Made by a program: the position numbers and the translations under genes. Below the pieces are notes generated by a model. That model had not been told where the DNA came from. It did not search any database and was given only the letters and a program-made list of their open reading frames with translations. DNA of 40,076 nucleotides from Oscillospiraceae bacterium (GTDB lineage: Bacteria; Bacillota; Clostridia; Oscillospirales; Ruminococcaceae), in contig JAJQHD010000039.1 of assembly GCA_021199855.1 (NCBI GenBank), positions 1 through 40,076 on the forward strand, read 5' to 3'. Numbering within the stretch: the first letter of the stretch is position 1; every line of letters starts with the position of its first letter. Shown here piece by piece: positions 15,911-26,226 of the stretch.

Positions 15911-18900
15911 AAACTAAGCAGGAAATACTTGTCGATGCCTTGAGTGCAAAACTAGAAAGCGCCAAGATAGGCGTGATTGTTCGTGGAATTACTGATATAG
16001 ACCCTGTTGCCGCCGTTGAAACACTCTCTCAAAATAAAAAGACCAAATACTATGCTTCGATTGTCGGCTATAGTTTTTCCACGTCATATGAAACATCTTT
16101 GCTCGCAGTGTCTCACATGATTGAAGATGCCGTAAAATGGCGCAGTGATCCTTCTCTCACCGGAAAAATTGTTGTCTTTGTTAAAAGCGACAGCGACAAA
16201 CTGCACTCACTTGCTGAGTTTGATGAGGTTACGACAAGAGACCTATCACTCCAACTTGTTGAGGAACGCATCTCTGAAGCTCAAAATGCACCCTGTACAG
16301 AGTTTTGGAGTGCACTTAAGGAAACATCATCGTACTATTCCTTTGATATTCTTTATGAGTTTATAGAAGCAGTATGTCAGCGCCCTGATGAAAATGCTGC
16401 GATTCCTATGAATATGTGGCATTTGGGCTTACTTTGTGATTATCGCATCCTAAACACTAACATTAACCCAGAAGAAAGACTGTCGCGTAATAGAGACCTT
16501 ATTATCATAATCGGACAGTTGAGCGATGAATCAAGAAAGAAAATTAGCAGTTCATTGACTCGCAGCAACAATGAAAATAATGTCGAATTGCAAACTGCGT
16601 ATCGGCATCTGCAGGAGTATTTTAAGTATGGTAGAAAAGATACACTGAAGTTGTTATCCTATGATATTGTTCAGCAATTAATCAATCCTAAATCTAAGAA
16701 AAAGAAAATCACAAATGAGCAGAATAAGTCCAACAACAATGACAAAGAATCAACTACTATATCGCCGTTAAAAACTAAAGAAATCGACAAGCTAATTTCA
16801 GATGTCATTGTCAACCCTACAGAAGAGGGTCTGGAAACACTGCACGATTTCTTTGATGAACTCAAAAAAAGATATGATGAGAGCAGCAAAGAAAACAAGG
16901 ATACCTTCCCAACTATTGGAGGAGTATTCGAAAATCGACCGATTGTTCTGAATAACCACAATCCTCAGTTTAGGCGAATCATAGGGACCGCTTGCAATGA
17001 GGTAACTTGGGGAGGCATAATGGTTACTGAAGAAAGTGTTCTTCGTGATGCTATGTCTTCTGATTATGAGTCGTTTGATCCATTTATTCCAACAGAAATT
17101 GATTCTAAGACTAGTTTCGACGGTTCATCTCTTTTTGGGCTTATTCACAGATTTGATGAACAATTTACGGCAGAAAAACTAGAGGATATAGAGACTTTTA
17201 CTCCTATCATCGAAAAACTGTCTAAAGCAAGAAATTACTTAGTAAGTAATATCGATTTGATAATGTACCACCCTATATTGTCTTTTGGTATAGATGAAAA
17301 ACTCGGAACTGCTTTAGAGGATTACATGAACGCATGGACGGATTTACTTAGAGTATACTGTAGAGATGAAATCACCATGCATCAAATCAGTCCTAAAGTG
17401 ACTGTGTTCATCGCAAGGTCTCTCCTACTTTTAGACGTTTTGTATGTGAAAACCCCTACAGAATGGAAGGGTATGCTGCTTCCAACGCATCCTATGTTCC
17501 TGTGGCGCTATTATGAAGTTTTTAAAGAACTTAAAACCCATAGAAATCTAATGAGCGAAGAAGATGAAAAGGAATTAAAAGAAGCAATTTCCAATCTTCC
17601 ACAAATACTCAACTTCATCGTTGTGGATAAGTCTATAACCAATAGCGTTAGTGTTGCGCTTCCTTGTTCTGGAAGCATTGAGATGCTTCCTTCATATGAA
17701 AACAAAACAAACAGATATTTAGGATATGACGGTACTGAATCTATTCCAGAAATTCTTTCACGTTGGGTGGCGTTTGCGCCATACACTAGCAAAGAAGTAC
17801 GCATCTGTACTGTTGATGCCCCTGATATGTCAAGCATTCTCAAGGCATTCAAGGAAAGCATTGAAAAAGGAATATGTAGTCGAATTGTCTACGACGCATA
17901 CCTGACACGGTCACAAAATGGAAACAGTGAGTTATCAAGATTAGACTACATGGTTTCCGATTATGAGGTTAGTGAATATATCAAATCCGATAAGATTTCA
18001 ATCAGCATTCAGAATCTTGCTTCATCTACAGAGGTTAAATACGCTTTAGAAAAGCGACCTGTTCACCTTGCCTTCTATTTCGATCAGTCCTCTTATTCGA
18101 TCGAGTATGGTCCTACATCAAAGAACTTATATATCAGTCCTTTAGTTGTTACTTATGATTATGGCTTTGATGAAATAACTCAACGTGGCGAAATCTTTCC
18201 ATCTTCCAATATGGAATCTGGAATAATTGGAAACTATCACAAAATGCTTCGTTTCGCCGATGTTGTCTCTAACGACATGAGTCCTCGCCCAACATACAAT
18301 CCAGAGACTGATATTAGTGCTGTGCTGTCAACCATTCGTGACGGTGATACACAATGGTTAATTGCTGCCGATCGAACAACAAACAATTACCTACCGATTG
18401 ACACAATTCCTATTGGCGGAAAGCAATACGGAAAAAGAATGGTTAGTATTTGGAGTTCTCGCGACTCGCGTATAATTAGTCAATATCAATCCTTGCTGAG
18501 ACAATACAACCTTCATCCGAAAAAGGAAACTCTTATTGATATTCTTTCTCAGTTTGGACATATTTCGTCTGAAGGACTGATGAGCATTCCTCGCTACGGC
18601 ACTGACGCACAAACCATCGATAATCGTAAAAAAGGGTTTATTGGCACTGTATTTGTAGCCACATGGTACTCTAAACTGCATAAGAACTCTCTTGTAGCCT
18701 CTCTCGATACACCTGATGCTCGTCAGTGGCTTAATGATAGCCATTATCCCAACGATAGGGCAGACTTAATTGGCTTGTATTATGATGAAGAGGAACAGAT
18801 TCTTCATGTTCAGCCTATTGAGGTCAAGACAAGGGACGAATCCCCTGATGCAACAATTACAGTTGATGAAAAGACAGGAGACAAATATATTAACGGACAC

Positions 18901-20616
18901 GCAGCCGAGCAGGTAGCAGCCGTTGTTAGAATGCTTAAGGAAATCTTTGAACTTGTCGAAACCGATTCTTTAAATATGTTTGTCTCTGCGAGGCGCGAGA
19001 TACTGAAATATCAGATTGTTTCTGAATGTTTCCGCAATATACACGATCGTGTATGGCAAAAGGAATGGTATAAAATATTCAAGAAAGCCTTTGCTCCATC
19101 TGAAAACAGAACTATTAAAATCGATATATCAGGTATACTTGTCCATGTTAAGCTAAGTGAAACTGTAGCACAAAAACCGATTGATTGTGTAAATCCAAAG
19201 CTTGATGATTGCCATATTCGTTTTGTCGAACTGACATCCAAGGAAATTCAGGAACAGGTATTGGGCAACTGTGAAAGCATTGTTCCTGCTTGGACATCCG
19301 TTGATTACGACGATACCGAAATTAGAGTGGCAGAAGAAATCGAGCAAGAAGAAGACATGATTGACAACTCTGATAATGAGTTCGATACGCCTCAAGCACA
19401 GGTTGAGCTTTTTACTTCTACAGAAGAAACCATTGAGGGAGATGTTAAGCAAGACGAAACTGGAAGTGCAGACACAGCCACATCAACTAGTGATGAATCT
19501 TCTCCTGCAGAACACGTTTCTCTTGAAGAAATTGAGCAATTAGTGTCTGACTTTAAAAAATCGTGTCGTGATTACCATATCCAACTTAGAGAATGCTGCT
19601 CCGCGAGTGAAGCAGTTGTAGGACCGAGTGTTATCAGAATATACTTCAAACTCGCTCGTGGACAAGCCTTATCTGCGCTTAATAGCAATCTTGAAGATAT
19701 TTCAAGAGAAATGAAGCGTTCTGGTGCGTTAATCCAACAAATTCCAAACTCCGACAAACTAATTTTAGATGTGCCAAGGTCAAAGCGCGAAATGGTTCCA
19801 TTTTCAGAGGTTATTGAAAAGCTCCCATCAGTTGATTCTCCTGAAAAATTGTACTTCCCGCTTGGAAGAACTCCTGAGGGCAAGGACATTATCAAAGATC
19901 TTTCTGAATTGCCTCACCTTCTTGTCGGCGGTAGCACTGGATCAGGCAAAACTGTATTCTTGTTTACTATGCTTGCAGCTTTGCTTAAAACACACCCTAC
20001 TGCAAATGACCTACAGATAGTTTTATCCTCCTCAGGCTTGGAAGACTTTATTCGTTTCGAAGGAATTCCCCATTTGGTTGGCGGCAAGGTAATTTCTGAT
20101 GCCGAAGAAGCGACAGAAATCATCAAGAGCGTGGTATTTACGGAATTCGAGCGTCGTGAAAAGATATTAACAAGCGCAAGAGTTGCGAATATATCACAGT
20201 ATAATCAAAAATGCACACCAAAGATTGCCCCTATGGTAGTCGTCATAGACGAATTCGCTGACTTAGCAGATCAACTCGAAACTAAGAAAGATAAAGAGGC
20301 TTTCTTTACGCCGGTAAAGCGAATTGCACAAATCGGTCGTAAAAGAGGTATTCATTTGGTACTATGCACACAACGTCCTGCAGCCACCCTTGTTCCGTCC
20401 AACATCAAATCACAGTTTGGTGGCAGACTCGCCTTGCGCGTAAATGATGCTACCTCTTCGCGAATGATTTTAGAAGAAGGAGGCGCACAATATTTGCAAA
20501 ATCACGGCGACATGATTTACAAGAACGGTGCTGAAGTGGAAAGAGCGCAAGGCTATTTTATCTCTATTGATGAACTGGATGAAATTGTAGAAGGAATAAA
20601 GCGGCTCAATGAGTAA
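15907..20616 (+). CDS. DptH-like giant protein: PD-(D/E)XK-like motif plus FtsK/HerA motor
   Basis: 1569 residues. The C-terminal ~240 residues are a FtsK/HerA-type DNA translocase: Walker A GGSTGSGKT (1341-1349), Walker B MVVVIDEFADL (1443-1453), then IGRKRGIHLVLCTQRPA and SQFGGRLALRVNDATSSRMI, all classic FtsK motifs. In the middle, RADLIGLYY and PIEVKTRDE give D953...E972-x-K974, a possible PD-(D/E)XK nuclease core. An acidic, Ser/Thr-rich linker lies at about 1140-1210. The long N-terminal half (1-940) has no domain I recognise. Size and layout match DptH/SspH, the motor protein of phosphorothioation-dependent restriction. It starts in the ATGA overlap with the previous gene (GGAGG upstream) and its stop overlaps the nuclease gene. 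Probably tracks along foreign DNA. Confidence 0.7.
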   Translation: MKTKQEILVDALSAKLESAKIGVIVRGITDIDPVAAVETLSQNKKTKYYASIVGYSFSTSYETSLLAVSHMIEDAVKWRSDPSLTGKIVVFVKSDSDKLHSLAEFDEVTTRDLSLQLVEERISEAQNAPCTEFWSALKETSSYYSFDILYEFIEAVCQRPDENAAIPMNMWHLGLLCDYRILNTNINPEERLSRNRDLIIIIGQLSDESRKKISSSLTRSNNENNVELQTAYRHLQEYFKYGRKDTLKLLSYDIVQQLINPKSKKKKITNEQNKSNNNDKESTTISPLKTKEIDKLISDVIVNPTEEGLETLHDFFDELKKRYDESSKENKDTFPTIGGVFENRPIVLNNHNPQFRRIIGTACNEVTWGGIMVTEESVLRDAMSSDYESFDPFIPTEIDSKTSFDGSSLFGLIHRFDEQFTAEKLEDIETFTPIIEKLSKARNYLVSNIDLIMYHPILSFGIDEKLGTALEDYMNAWTDLLRVYCRDEITMHQISPKVTVFIARSLLLLDVLYVKTPTEWKGMLLPTHPMFLWRYYEVFKELKTHRNLMSEEDEKELKEAISNLPQILNFIVVDKSITNSVSVALPCSGSIEMLPSYENKTNRYLGYDGTESIPEILSRWVAFAPYTSKEVRICTVDAPDMSSILKAFKESIEKGICSRIVYDAYLTRSQNGNSELSRLDYMVSDYEVSEYIKSDKISISIQNLASSTEVKYALEKRPVHLAFYFDQSSYSIEYGPTSKNLYISPLVVTYDYGFDEITQRGEIFPSSNMESGIIGNYHKMLRFADVVSNDMSPRPTYNPETDISAVLSTIRDGDTQWLIAADRTTNNYLPIDTIPIGGKQYGKRMVSIWSSRDSRIISQYQSLLRQYNLHPKKETLIDILSQFGHISSEGLMSIPRYGTDAQTIDNRKKGFIGTVFVATWYSKLHKNSLVASLDTPDARQWLNDSHYPNDRADLIGLYYDEEEQILHVQPIEVKTRDESPDATITVDEKTGDKYINGHAAEQVAAVVRMLKEIFELVETDSLNMFVSARREILKYQIVSECFRNIHDRVWQKEWYKIFKKAFAPSENRTIKIDISGILVHVKLSETVAQKPIDCVNPKLDDCHIRFVELTSKEIQEQVLGNCESIVPAWTSVDYDDTEIRVAEEIEQEEDMIDNSDNEFDTPQAQVELFTSTEETIEGDVKQDETGSADTATSTSDESSPAEHVSLEEIEQLVSDFKKSCRDYHIQLRECCSASEAVVGPSVIRIYFKLARGQALSALNSNLEDISREMKRSGALIQQIPNSDKLILDVPRSKREMVPFSEVIEKLPSVDSPEKLYFPLGRTPEGKDIIKDLSELPHLLVGGSTGSGKTVFLFTMLAALLKTHPTANDLQIVLSSSGLEDFIRFEGIPHLVGGKVISDAEEATEIIKSVVFTEFERREKILTSARVANISQYNQKCTPKIAPMVVVIDEFADLADQLETKKDKEAFFTPVKRIAQIGRKRGIHLVLCTQRPAATLVPSNIKSQFGGRLALRVNDATSSRMILEEGGAQYLQNHGDMIYKNGAEVERAQGYFISIDELDEIVEGIKRLNE

Positions 20617-21304
20617 CTCTTCTGTTTATTCATCTGAGTTAAAAGCCGGACAATTCATTAGTGAAAGCAAAAACAGATTCCTCTGTACTGTAAAGATTGA
20701 TGGTATAGAGGAAGTCTGTTATATTGCGTCGTCCTGTCGCCTAGATAATTTTATTGATTTGCGAGGCAAAAGGGTCCTTTTGCTGAAAAATAAAGGAGCG
20801 AAAGGAAGAACGAAGTATTCTGTTGTCGGTGTGAAGTATAAGCGGAGTTACATAATTCTGAACAGTTCTTGGGCGAATAAAGCAGTCGGCGAAGGCTTTT
20901 TGAAAAGAAAATTTTCTTTTTTAGGCAAGCGAAAGGATTATCGAGCAGAAACTGATGTTAATGGCTACAAAGCAGATTTTTTCATTCCGAGTTCTAAAAC
21001 TTTAATAGAAGTCAAGAGCGTTATATCTACAAGTGAAATCGCAGCATTCCCTACGGTGTATTCTGAACGCACATTAATTCAGTTAGAAAAGATAGCCGAA
21101 CTAATTGATGAAGGATATAAAGGCTATTTTCTTATAGTCTCGCTAAATCCTTATGTCAAGGAAATTAAGCTTATTCAAGATACCGAGGTTGCAAGGCAAC
21201 TAAGTGAATGTATTGTACGGGGGCTGATTGTTAAAGGCTTCCGCTGCCGTCTTTCCGACAACGGATTACCACAGATTACAAATGAAATACCAGTTCAAAT
21301 ATAA
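20609..21304 (+). CDS. SfsA-like DNA/RNA nuclease
   Basis: 231 residues, the usual SfsA length. The N-terminal OB-fold half reads GQFISESKNRFLCTVKIDG...SSCRLDNFIDLRGKRVLLL; the typical NTGRL is changed to SSCRL. The C-terminal half has the restriction-like active site: ADFFIP (D123) and LIEVKSV (E134, K136), followed by AAFPTVYSERTLIQLEKI, matching the SfsA pattern IEVKSVT..FPD..(T)ERG..H. SfsA proteins are Mg-dependent nucleases of poorly known role. The gene starts inside the end of the FtsK-motor gene (20609 versus stop 20616), so the nuclease is translated together with the motor: likely the effector of this system. Last gene before a terminator. Confidence 0.8.
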   Translation: MSNSSVYSSELKAGQFISESKNRFLCTVKIDGIEEVCYIASSCRLDNFIDLRGKRVLLLKNKGAKGRTKYSVVGVKYKRSYIILNSSWANKAVGEGFLKRKFSFLGKRKDYRAETDVNGYKADFFIPSSKTLIEVKSVISTSEIAAFPTVYSERTLIQLEKIAELIDEGYKGYFLIVSLNPYVKEIKLIQDTEVARQLSECIVRGLIVKGFRCRLSDNGLPQITNEIPVQI

Positions 21305-21305
21305 A

Positions 21306-21345
21306 AAGCCCCAGCCGACACCCAAACCGGGCATCGACTGAGGCT
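21306..21345. terminator. Bidirectional terminator between cargo and conjugation operon
   Basis: AGCC.CAG.CGA..CCC pairs with GGG..TCG.CTG.GGCT (21308-21344) with A-C mismatches. Right after the SfsA stop; on the reverse strand it is followed by TTTTTAT, so it also ends the left-going conjugation operon. Confidence 0.75.
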
Positions 21346-21373
21346 CTCTTGCTGTTATTCAAAACCACTCGAA

Positions 21374-21390
21374 AATTGCGATATTTCGCA
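21374..21390 (+). repeat. Degenerate copy of the left cargo-boundary sequence
   Basis: AATTGCGATATTTCGCA matches AATTGCGATTTTTCACA (9009-9025, also 10389-10405) in 15 of 17 positions, and its last 11 bases are the exact inverse of the arm at 8992-9002. It lies just past the operon terminator and before the conjugation genes, as expected for the right junction of an inserted cargo. Confidence 0.5.
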
Positions 21391-21452
21391 CGATGCGTCT
21401 TTGTGACAGCTATATAATATCTCGTCCCGTGGCTCTGAGGGGCAAAAAATCG

Positions 21453-23392
21453 TCATTTTCGACCTTTATTCCGACAGTAAATCTCATCTTCAGAACGTAG
21501 CGAGACATAATGCGGACAGTCTATGAGGATTGTTCGGAAGTTTTGTTTGCAGTTACGAGCGCAACGGCGACAAGTCTCATTGTGCTTGCGTCGTCCGTCA
21601 CCGTCTAGGTAAAAGCTCCATTTGAGATTCCATTTTTCGCTCTTGCTCATATGTTTCTCCGGCTTTCGTTCTTTCTGAGGCATAGCCTTTTCCTTTGGAA
21701 TATCAGACTTTACAGACTTGAGTCTGTCCATGATTGATGATTTACCAGCTTTTTCCTCAGGCTTCTCATCTTTCTTCCCGTTGTTTATGATGCCATCTAT
21801 CATGCCGTAATCGTCCTCAAGAGACACCTCTGCATTTTTAAGATGGTTTTCTTTTTCAAGAACAGCCATCCAATCTGTCTTTTCAATGCCGAAGATACCT
21901 CCCTTGGCAGCGTGTTCCTTGATTTCGCTCGTGTCTGTAACACGACTCTCAGTATTATCCCCGTATAGGCAATAGATGGTGTTTTCTTTGCCAGCCTCTG
22001 ATGCAGCTTCCTCTCGCATTGGCAGCATACCACCCCATGAATAGCCATATTCTTTCATATCATCTACGGAAATAGTCTCATCAGGCATCCCGTCAACAGG
22101 CATAACCTCAAGTTCAAGAAGGCTGACGGTATGTTCATCAAAGCCGTCATAAACATCGGCGAGCGACAGCTTGTCTTCTTCGTCGATGATAACGCAAGGC
22201 TTTTCGTTTCCAAAGTCGTTATGCTCCATCAAAAAGAAGGTGTGTCCGTCAACCTCTCTTTGGTCAATAGGATGCCACATCGCATAGTAACCGGCAACGG
22301 AAATGTCGTCGGTATCGACTGTAACTTCTTTTGCTTCTTGCTTTTGCTGTTCCTCGGAAATCATCGGGATTGCGACAATTTTGTCTCCAAGCATAGCAAA
22401 CTGTTCCGGCTGTTCAAATAGCTTTGAATACTTTTCTACAAGACTGCTGTCGAGTGACCCGAAGCTGTCATCGGTCAAGCCGACAACAGCAAAGGTTCCG
22501 GCTAATATGTCATAGATTTCGCCGTTTTCATCACGCAAGGCACGGTTAAGAGGCAATCCTGAAAGCTTCGATTCTTCGTTGCAGACTATAGCCACGGGGT
22601 CATCATATGGATAAACCGCCTGAATATATCCGCCTACTAATGCTTGTAAACTTCAAGACTTGAGCCGATTTCCTTGATTTCCGGCTTCTTCTCAGGCTCT
22701 ACAACAACTGCTGTAAGGGTCGTTTCCTGTTTCTTTTCTTCTTTGCCACCGGTAATGCGATACTTATCCGAAATATCCTCAAGTGTTCCGTCAAACTGAA
22801 TTTCCCACTTGTCCCAATTATCGCAGACATAACCCTTGTCTGTGAAATGATCGTCCTGATCGAATGCAACGTCATGCCCAAGAGATTCATAGTCTATGTA
22901 GTTTGATAGCATTCCCAGTTATCTTGTGGCATTGGAATAGATACCGATCTCATGAACGTAGTAGTAACCCAGAGAGTAGTCATCTGTAGCATCAGGAACG
23001 AAGTCATAGCAATCAAGATTAAGCGTCAGATTTATAAGGTCGTCTATATTGTTGACCTTGTCGCATCCTCCTGCTACGATAGCAGAAAGCTTGTCTTGGT
23101 CATACTTGGGCAAATCTTCAATGAGCGCAGCAAGGTGGTTGAACTTGTCAAGACTCTCATACTCACCGAGTACTCTTTTGACATAGTATGCCGGGCAATC
23201 ATAATCTGTAATGAAAAGTTCTTTATATGGCTGACCATGTTCATCTGTTGTGTCAACACCAATGCTCTCACAGATTCTGCTGAGTTCCTCCTGAGTCGTC
23301 GGAAACTTAACGTATTCTCCTACAAGCTCATTATTATTGTACTCGTCAAGATTGGTTACAAAGGCTTCAAAAACTCTTTCAGGTTCAGGCAT
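21453..23392 (-). pseudogene. ardA: ArdA antirestriction / DUF3846 / DUF4316 fusion, stop plus frameshift
   Basis: Starts MPEPERVFEAFVTNLDEYNN (ATG 23392, GGAGG upstream). The ArdA part continues LVGEYVKFPTTQEELSRIC and FITDYDCPAYYVKRVLGEYE, a DNA-mimic family that blocks type I restriction. A TAA (22921-22919) interrupts it after YSNATR; the same frame resumes LGMLSNYIDYESLGHDVAFD. Near 22640 a single base is missing (EVYK-stop versus ALVGGYIQAVYPYDDP), where a DUF3846 domain begins (VAIVCNEESKLSGLPLNRAL). The C-terminus has DUF4316 (YGMIDGIINN) and a Cys-rich tail (ETCRRCARNCKQ). The ORF 22595-21453 could still be made separately. Confidence 0.75.
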
Positions 23393-23405
23393 AAAGCCTC
23401 CTTTC

Positions 23406-23618
23406 TCAGTCATCAATCAAGAAGTCCGGTGTGATATATAACGCATCGAACTCCTCATCTGTCATCTTTTCAAGACGCTTCACCATACGGCACAGCATCT
23501 CCGCCGTTTCATTATCCATGTCACTGAGAACCGTTGTTTGCATATCTGAGATAAGTGCCTCACGACTAGATGTATCAAAATAGCTCATGAAATTGGTTTC
23601 CTCTACAGTAAAAATCAT
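23406..23618 (-). CDS. Transposon-transfer assisting family protein
   Basis: 70 residues starting MIFTVEETNFMSYFDTSSRE and containing MVKRLEKMTDEEFDAL, the pattern of the small transposon-transfer assisting family of Clostridial ICEs. Its ATG overlaps the original TGA of the upstream LtrC-like gene (ATGA 23618-23615), which also shows which LtrC frame is ancestral. Function in conjugation is not established. Confidence 0.7.
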   Translation of the reverse strand: MIFTVEETNFMSYFDTSSREALISDMQTTVLSDMDNETAEMLCRMVKRLEKMTDEEFDALYITPDFLIDD

Positions 23619-26215
23619 AGTTCCATATCCTTTCCTTTGGATTTTGCCGAAGTTTTCTTTTCTGGTTGAGACTTGCTTGCTGTTTTAGTTGTTCACGGAT
23701 GGATGGCTTCTCCTGCTTCTGCTCTTTCTTAATGTATTCAAGGGTAGGCGTCAGTTCACGGTAGCAGCCTTTTGTCTTCTTTGCGGAATAACGGCGGTGA
23801 ATGGCAAGCACAGGTTCTCCGTTCTGAGTAACCGTATCACCCTCAATTCTGACTTTGTGCTGTCCCATTATTCTGAGCGATTGATCTGGTACACGGTAAG
23901 TGGAAAGCATACCATCATTATTTCGGGAGATTTCTCCCTTGAGAACATCCATAGCCGCATTTTTAATCAGTTTGTATGAATCAGGTACTTTTGGCTTTGT
24001 AGTTCGTTCCTTTGGCTTTACTTCCTTTGCAACCTCGACATTCTTCTGATTGATTTCATTCAATGCTGCCTTTGCTTCTTCCATAGAATCAAAAGTCGGC
24101 ATCCAACCACTGTTATCATAGTAGTATTCATCCAGCTTGTTGTCATAGATGGCGTATGGCGATTCAAAAGCATCAGGGGTTTCAACTACAGTTAAGCGTT
24201 CTTGTTGCTCTGCTTCTTTCTCATCGAGATACTTCTCCGCATTTTTCGAGGTAATCTTCAAGTGAGCCTGTTTTCTCCGTTGAGATTGGGTTCATATCTA
24301 TTGGAACATCGGCGACTGACAAATCTTCTTCATGAAGCAGATTGTAGAAAGCATCCTCGCTTATGTTCCCTGAATATGAGATAACCACGTCTAAGTCTAA
24401 TGTATTTGAGTATAGTCCTTCACGGGTTCGGCTTCCGTAAACCCTTGCTCCGTGTAGCTGAACATCATCATGCAAACCAATTTCATCAATCTCAGCTTGT
24501 GCATACTTCAAAACAGCTTCTTCAATGTCAGCCATGCTCTTGCCATTCATGAATGCAACGGGTTCTGTGCGGTCAGAAACTGACGGTGTGACTTCAATCT
24601 GCTGCTCTGCCAAGTAAACTTTGTCCATCAGACCTTCGTAGTCCACAATCGTGCGGTCTTCAGGCAATGTAGATATTCCTACTCCTGAAAATATTTCTTC
24701 AATCGCTTTCTCGGCGGAAATGTCAGGGCTATCTAATACACCTCCGTTAATTACTTTGAAGGAGTTATCGTAGAAGGTGTAATCATATCCTTCTGACGAC
24801 GTCTGAATTGCAAAATACCTATCTTCCTTATTCAGATGAAAAGCTATCTCAACATCATTGACGACTGATTCTACTTCCACTTCACGACTGTTCTCCAGCT
24901 CACTTCTGACCATATCCACAAACCCATCCAGAACCGCAGTGTGGCTCTGTACAGCCCATTCGGTTTCTTATGTCGTTTCTGGGTTTATTTCTGCCAATGT
25001 CGGAACGGATGCCGCCCAATCCTTATTTGATTGCGAGAGCCGTCCATCCCAGTCTTTCACCTGAATAGTTGAGGCAAGCACGAACGCAACTCGTTCTTCG
25101 CCGAAGCTCTCTATAACCGGCTTAACCGCATCAGGGCTTAAGTGCATCCCGTCGAAATTATCCGAAATAGCTTTCTCGATTGCTTCCTTACAAGCTATGT
25201 TCTCGTTCTTTGACTGACGGTATTGATCCAGTTCTCCATGTTCATGAGCGTAAGAGCCCGTTTGTGTATAGATGGGCAAAAGGTCTTTCTCCGTTGACTG
25301 TTCTTTTTCTGCCACAAGTAGCTTGAGCTTTTCATCTATGCTCTCAATCATATCAGAGGCAGTGTTGCGGATAGTCTCAAGAGAACCTTTCAGCTTCTTT
25401 GTATCCTTGTCCGAAGACCAACCGGCGATATATCCGAAATAATAATCTGAGGTTTCAAGACCGTAGTGCTGGCATACCGTGTATGCTACAGACTCCGTCT
25501 CGACTTCCTTTGTTCGTCTGTGCTTTCTGTCTTCGGGAGCAATCTTTTCGCCGGGTTCAATAGCGTGCAGCTTTGCGTGGGCTATTTCGTGAATCAGCGT
25601 CTTGATGTTCTGCATCTCACTCATTCCCTCGTCGATAGCTATTCTTTTTTCAACGGTGTTGTAGTATCCGTGTGCGCCACTCTCGATTTTCTCGAACTCT
25701 ACCGGCACGGGAGATATTTCCTTGAGAACTCCGAAAAGGTCATCATAGTGTTCTACATCGCCGGTCAACTTATCTACCATGATGTCGGGAAGCTCTTTTC
25801 CGTCTATCTGTGAGACCTCGAACACGCCGACTACCTTGAACGCCTGTCGCACAACCTCAACCGTCTCCATGACAGGCTTGCCGTCTGCATCCATAATAGG
25901 CTTCTGGGGTTTGGGATCAAGCTTTTCTTGCTCAACCATATCCTTGTACGGTGCAGGAGCAAGAAGCTTTATACCTTTCTCGCCTTTCATAACGTGTCGG
26001 TCAAAGTTTCGCTGCCACGAGGTGTAACCGGCAACCAACGTTGCATCCGGCTTCTGCATTGATATGAGAAGCGTGTTGTTGACCGAGTAATTATAGAACT
26101 TCGACATCGTTTGGAGATACTCCTTGAACCGTTCAGATTCAAAAAGATCCTTTATTCATTGTTCCAACTTGTCGGTGATTTCCTTGACTTGCTGGGCGTT
26201 TTTGTTTTCTGCCAT
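23615..26215 (-). pseudogene. LtrC-like / ArdC-type protein, four lesions
   Basis: About 866 residues when repaired. Start ATG 26215 (GGAGG 7 bases upstream): MAENKNAQQVKEITDKLEQ, then TGA at 26158-26156 where Gly (GGA) fits, then IKDLFESERFKEYLQTMSKF and an ArdC-like single-strand DNA-binding region (DATLVAGYTSWQRNF). A metallopeptidase motif HEIAHAKLH follows. TAA at 24970-24968 precedes ETEWAVQSHTAVLDGFVDMV; near 24250 one A is missing from a run (DYLEK|NAEKYLDEKEA); near 23655 another shift hides the true end KSKGKDMEL. A nucleotidyltransferase-like patch (HGARVYGSRTREGL) and YodL-like regions are also seen. Not functional as one chain. Confidence 0.8.
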
Positions 26216-26226
26216 TTCAAACCTCC

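Noticed and set aside
15907-20616. Chromosomal FtsK/SpoIIIE or conjugation coupling protein
   Set aside because: No N-terminal membrane helices and no gamma domain after the motor; the operon context is not cell division or transfer.
10836-21304. Ordinary dnd phosphorothioation locus
   Set aside because: No cysteine desulfurase, DndC-like sulfurtransferase, DndD or DndE in the window, and the DruA-like and SfsA parts are not components of standard Dnd loci as I know them.
23689-23979. Forward ORFs opposite the conjugation genes (for example 96 residues here)
   Set aside because: They lack ribosome binding sites and lie antisense to recognisable LtrC, ArdA, TopB and VirB genes, so they are shadows.
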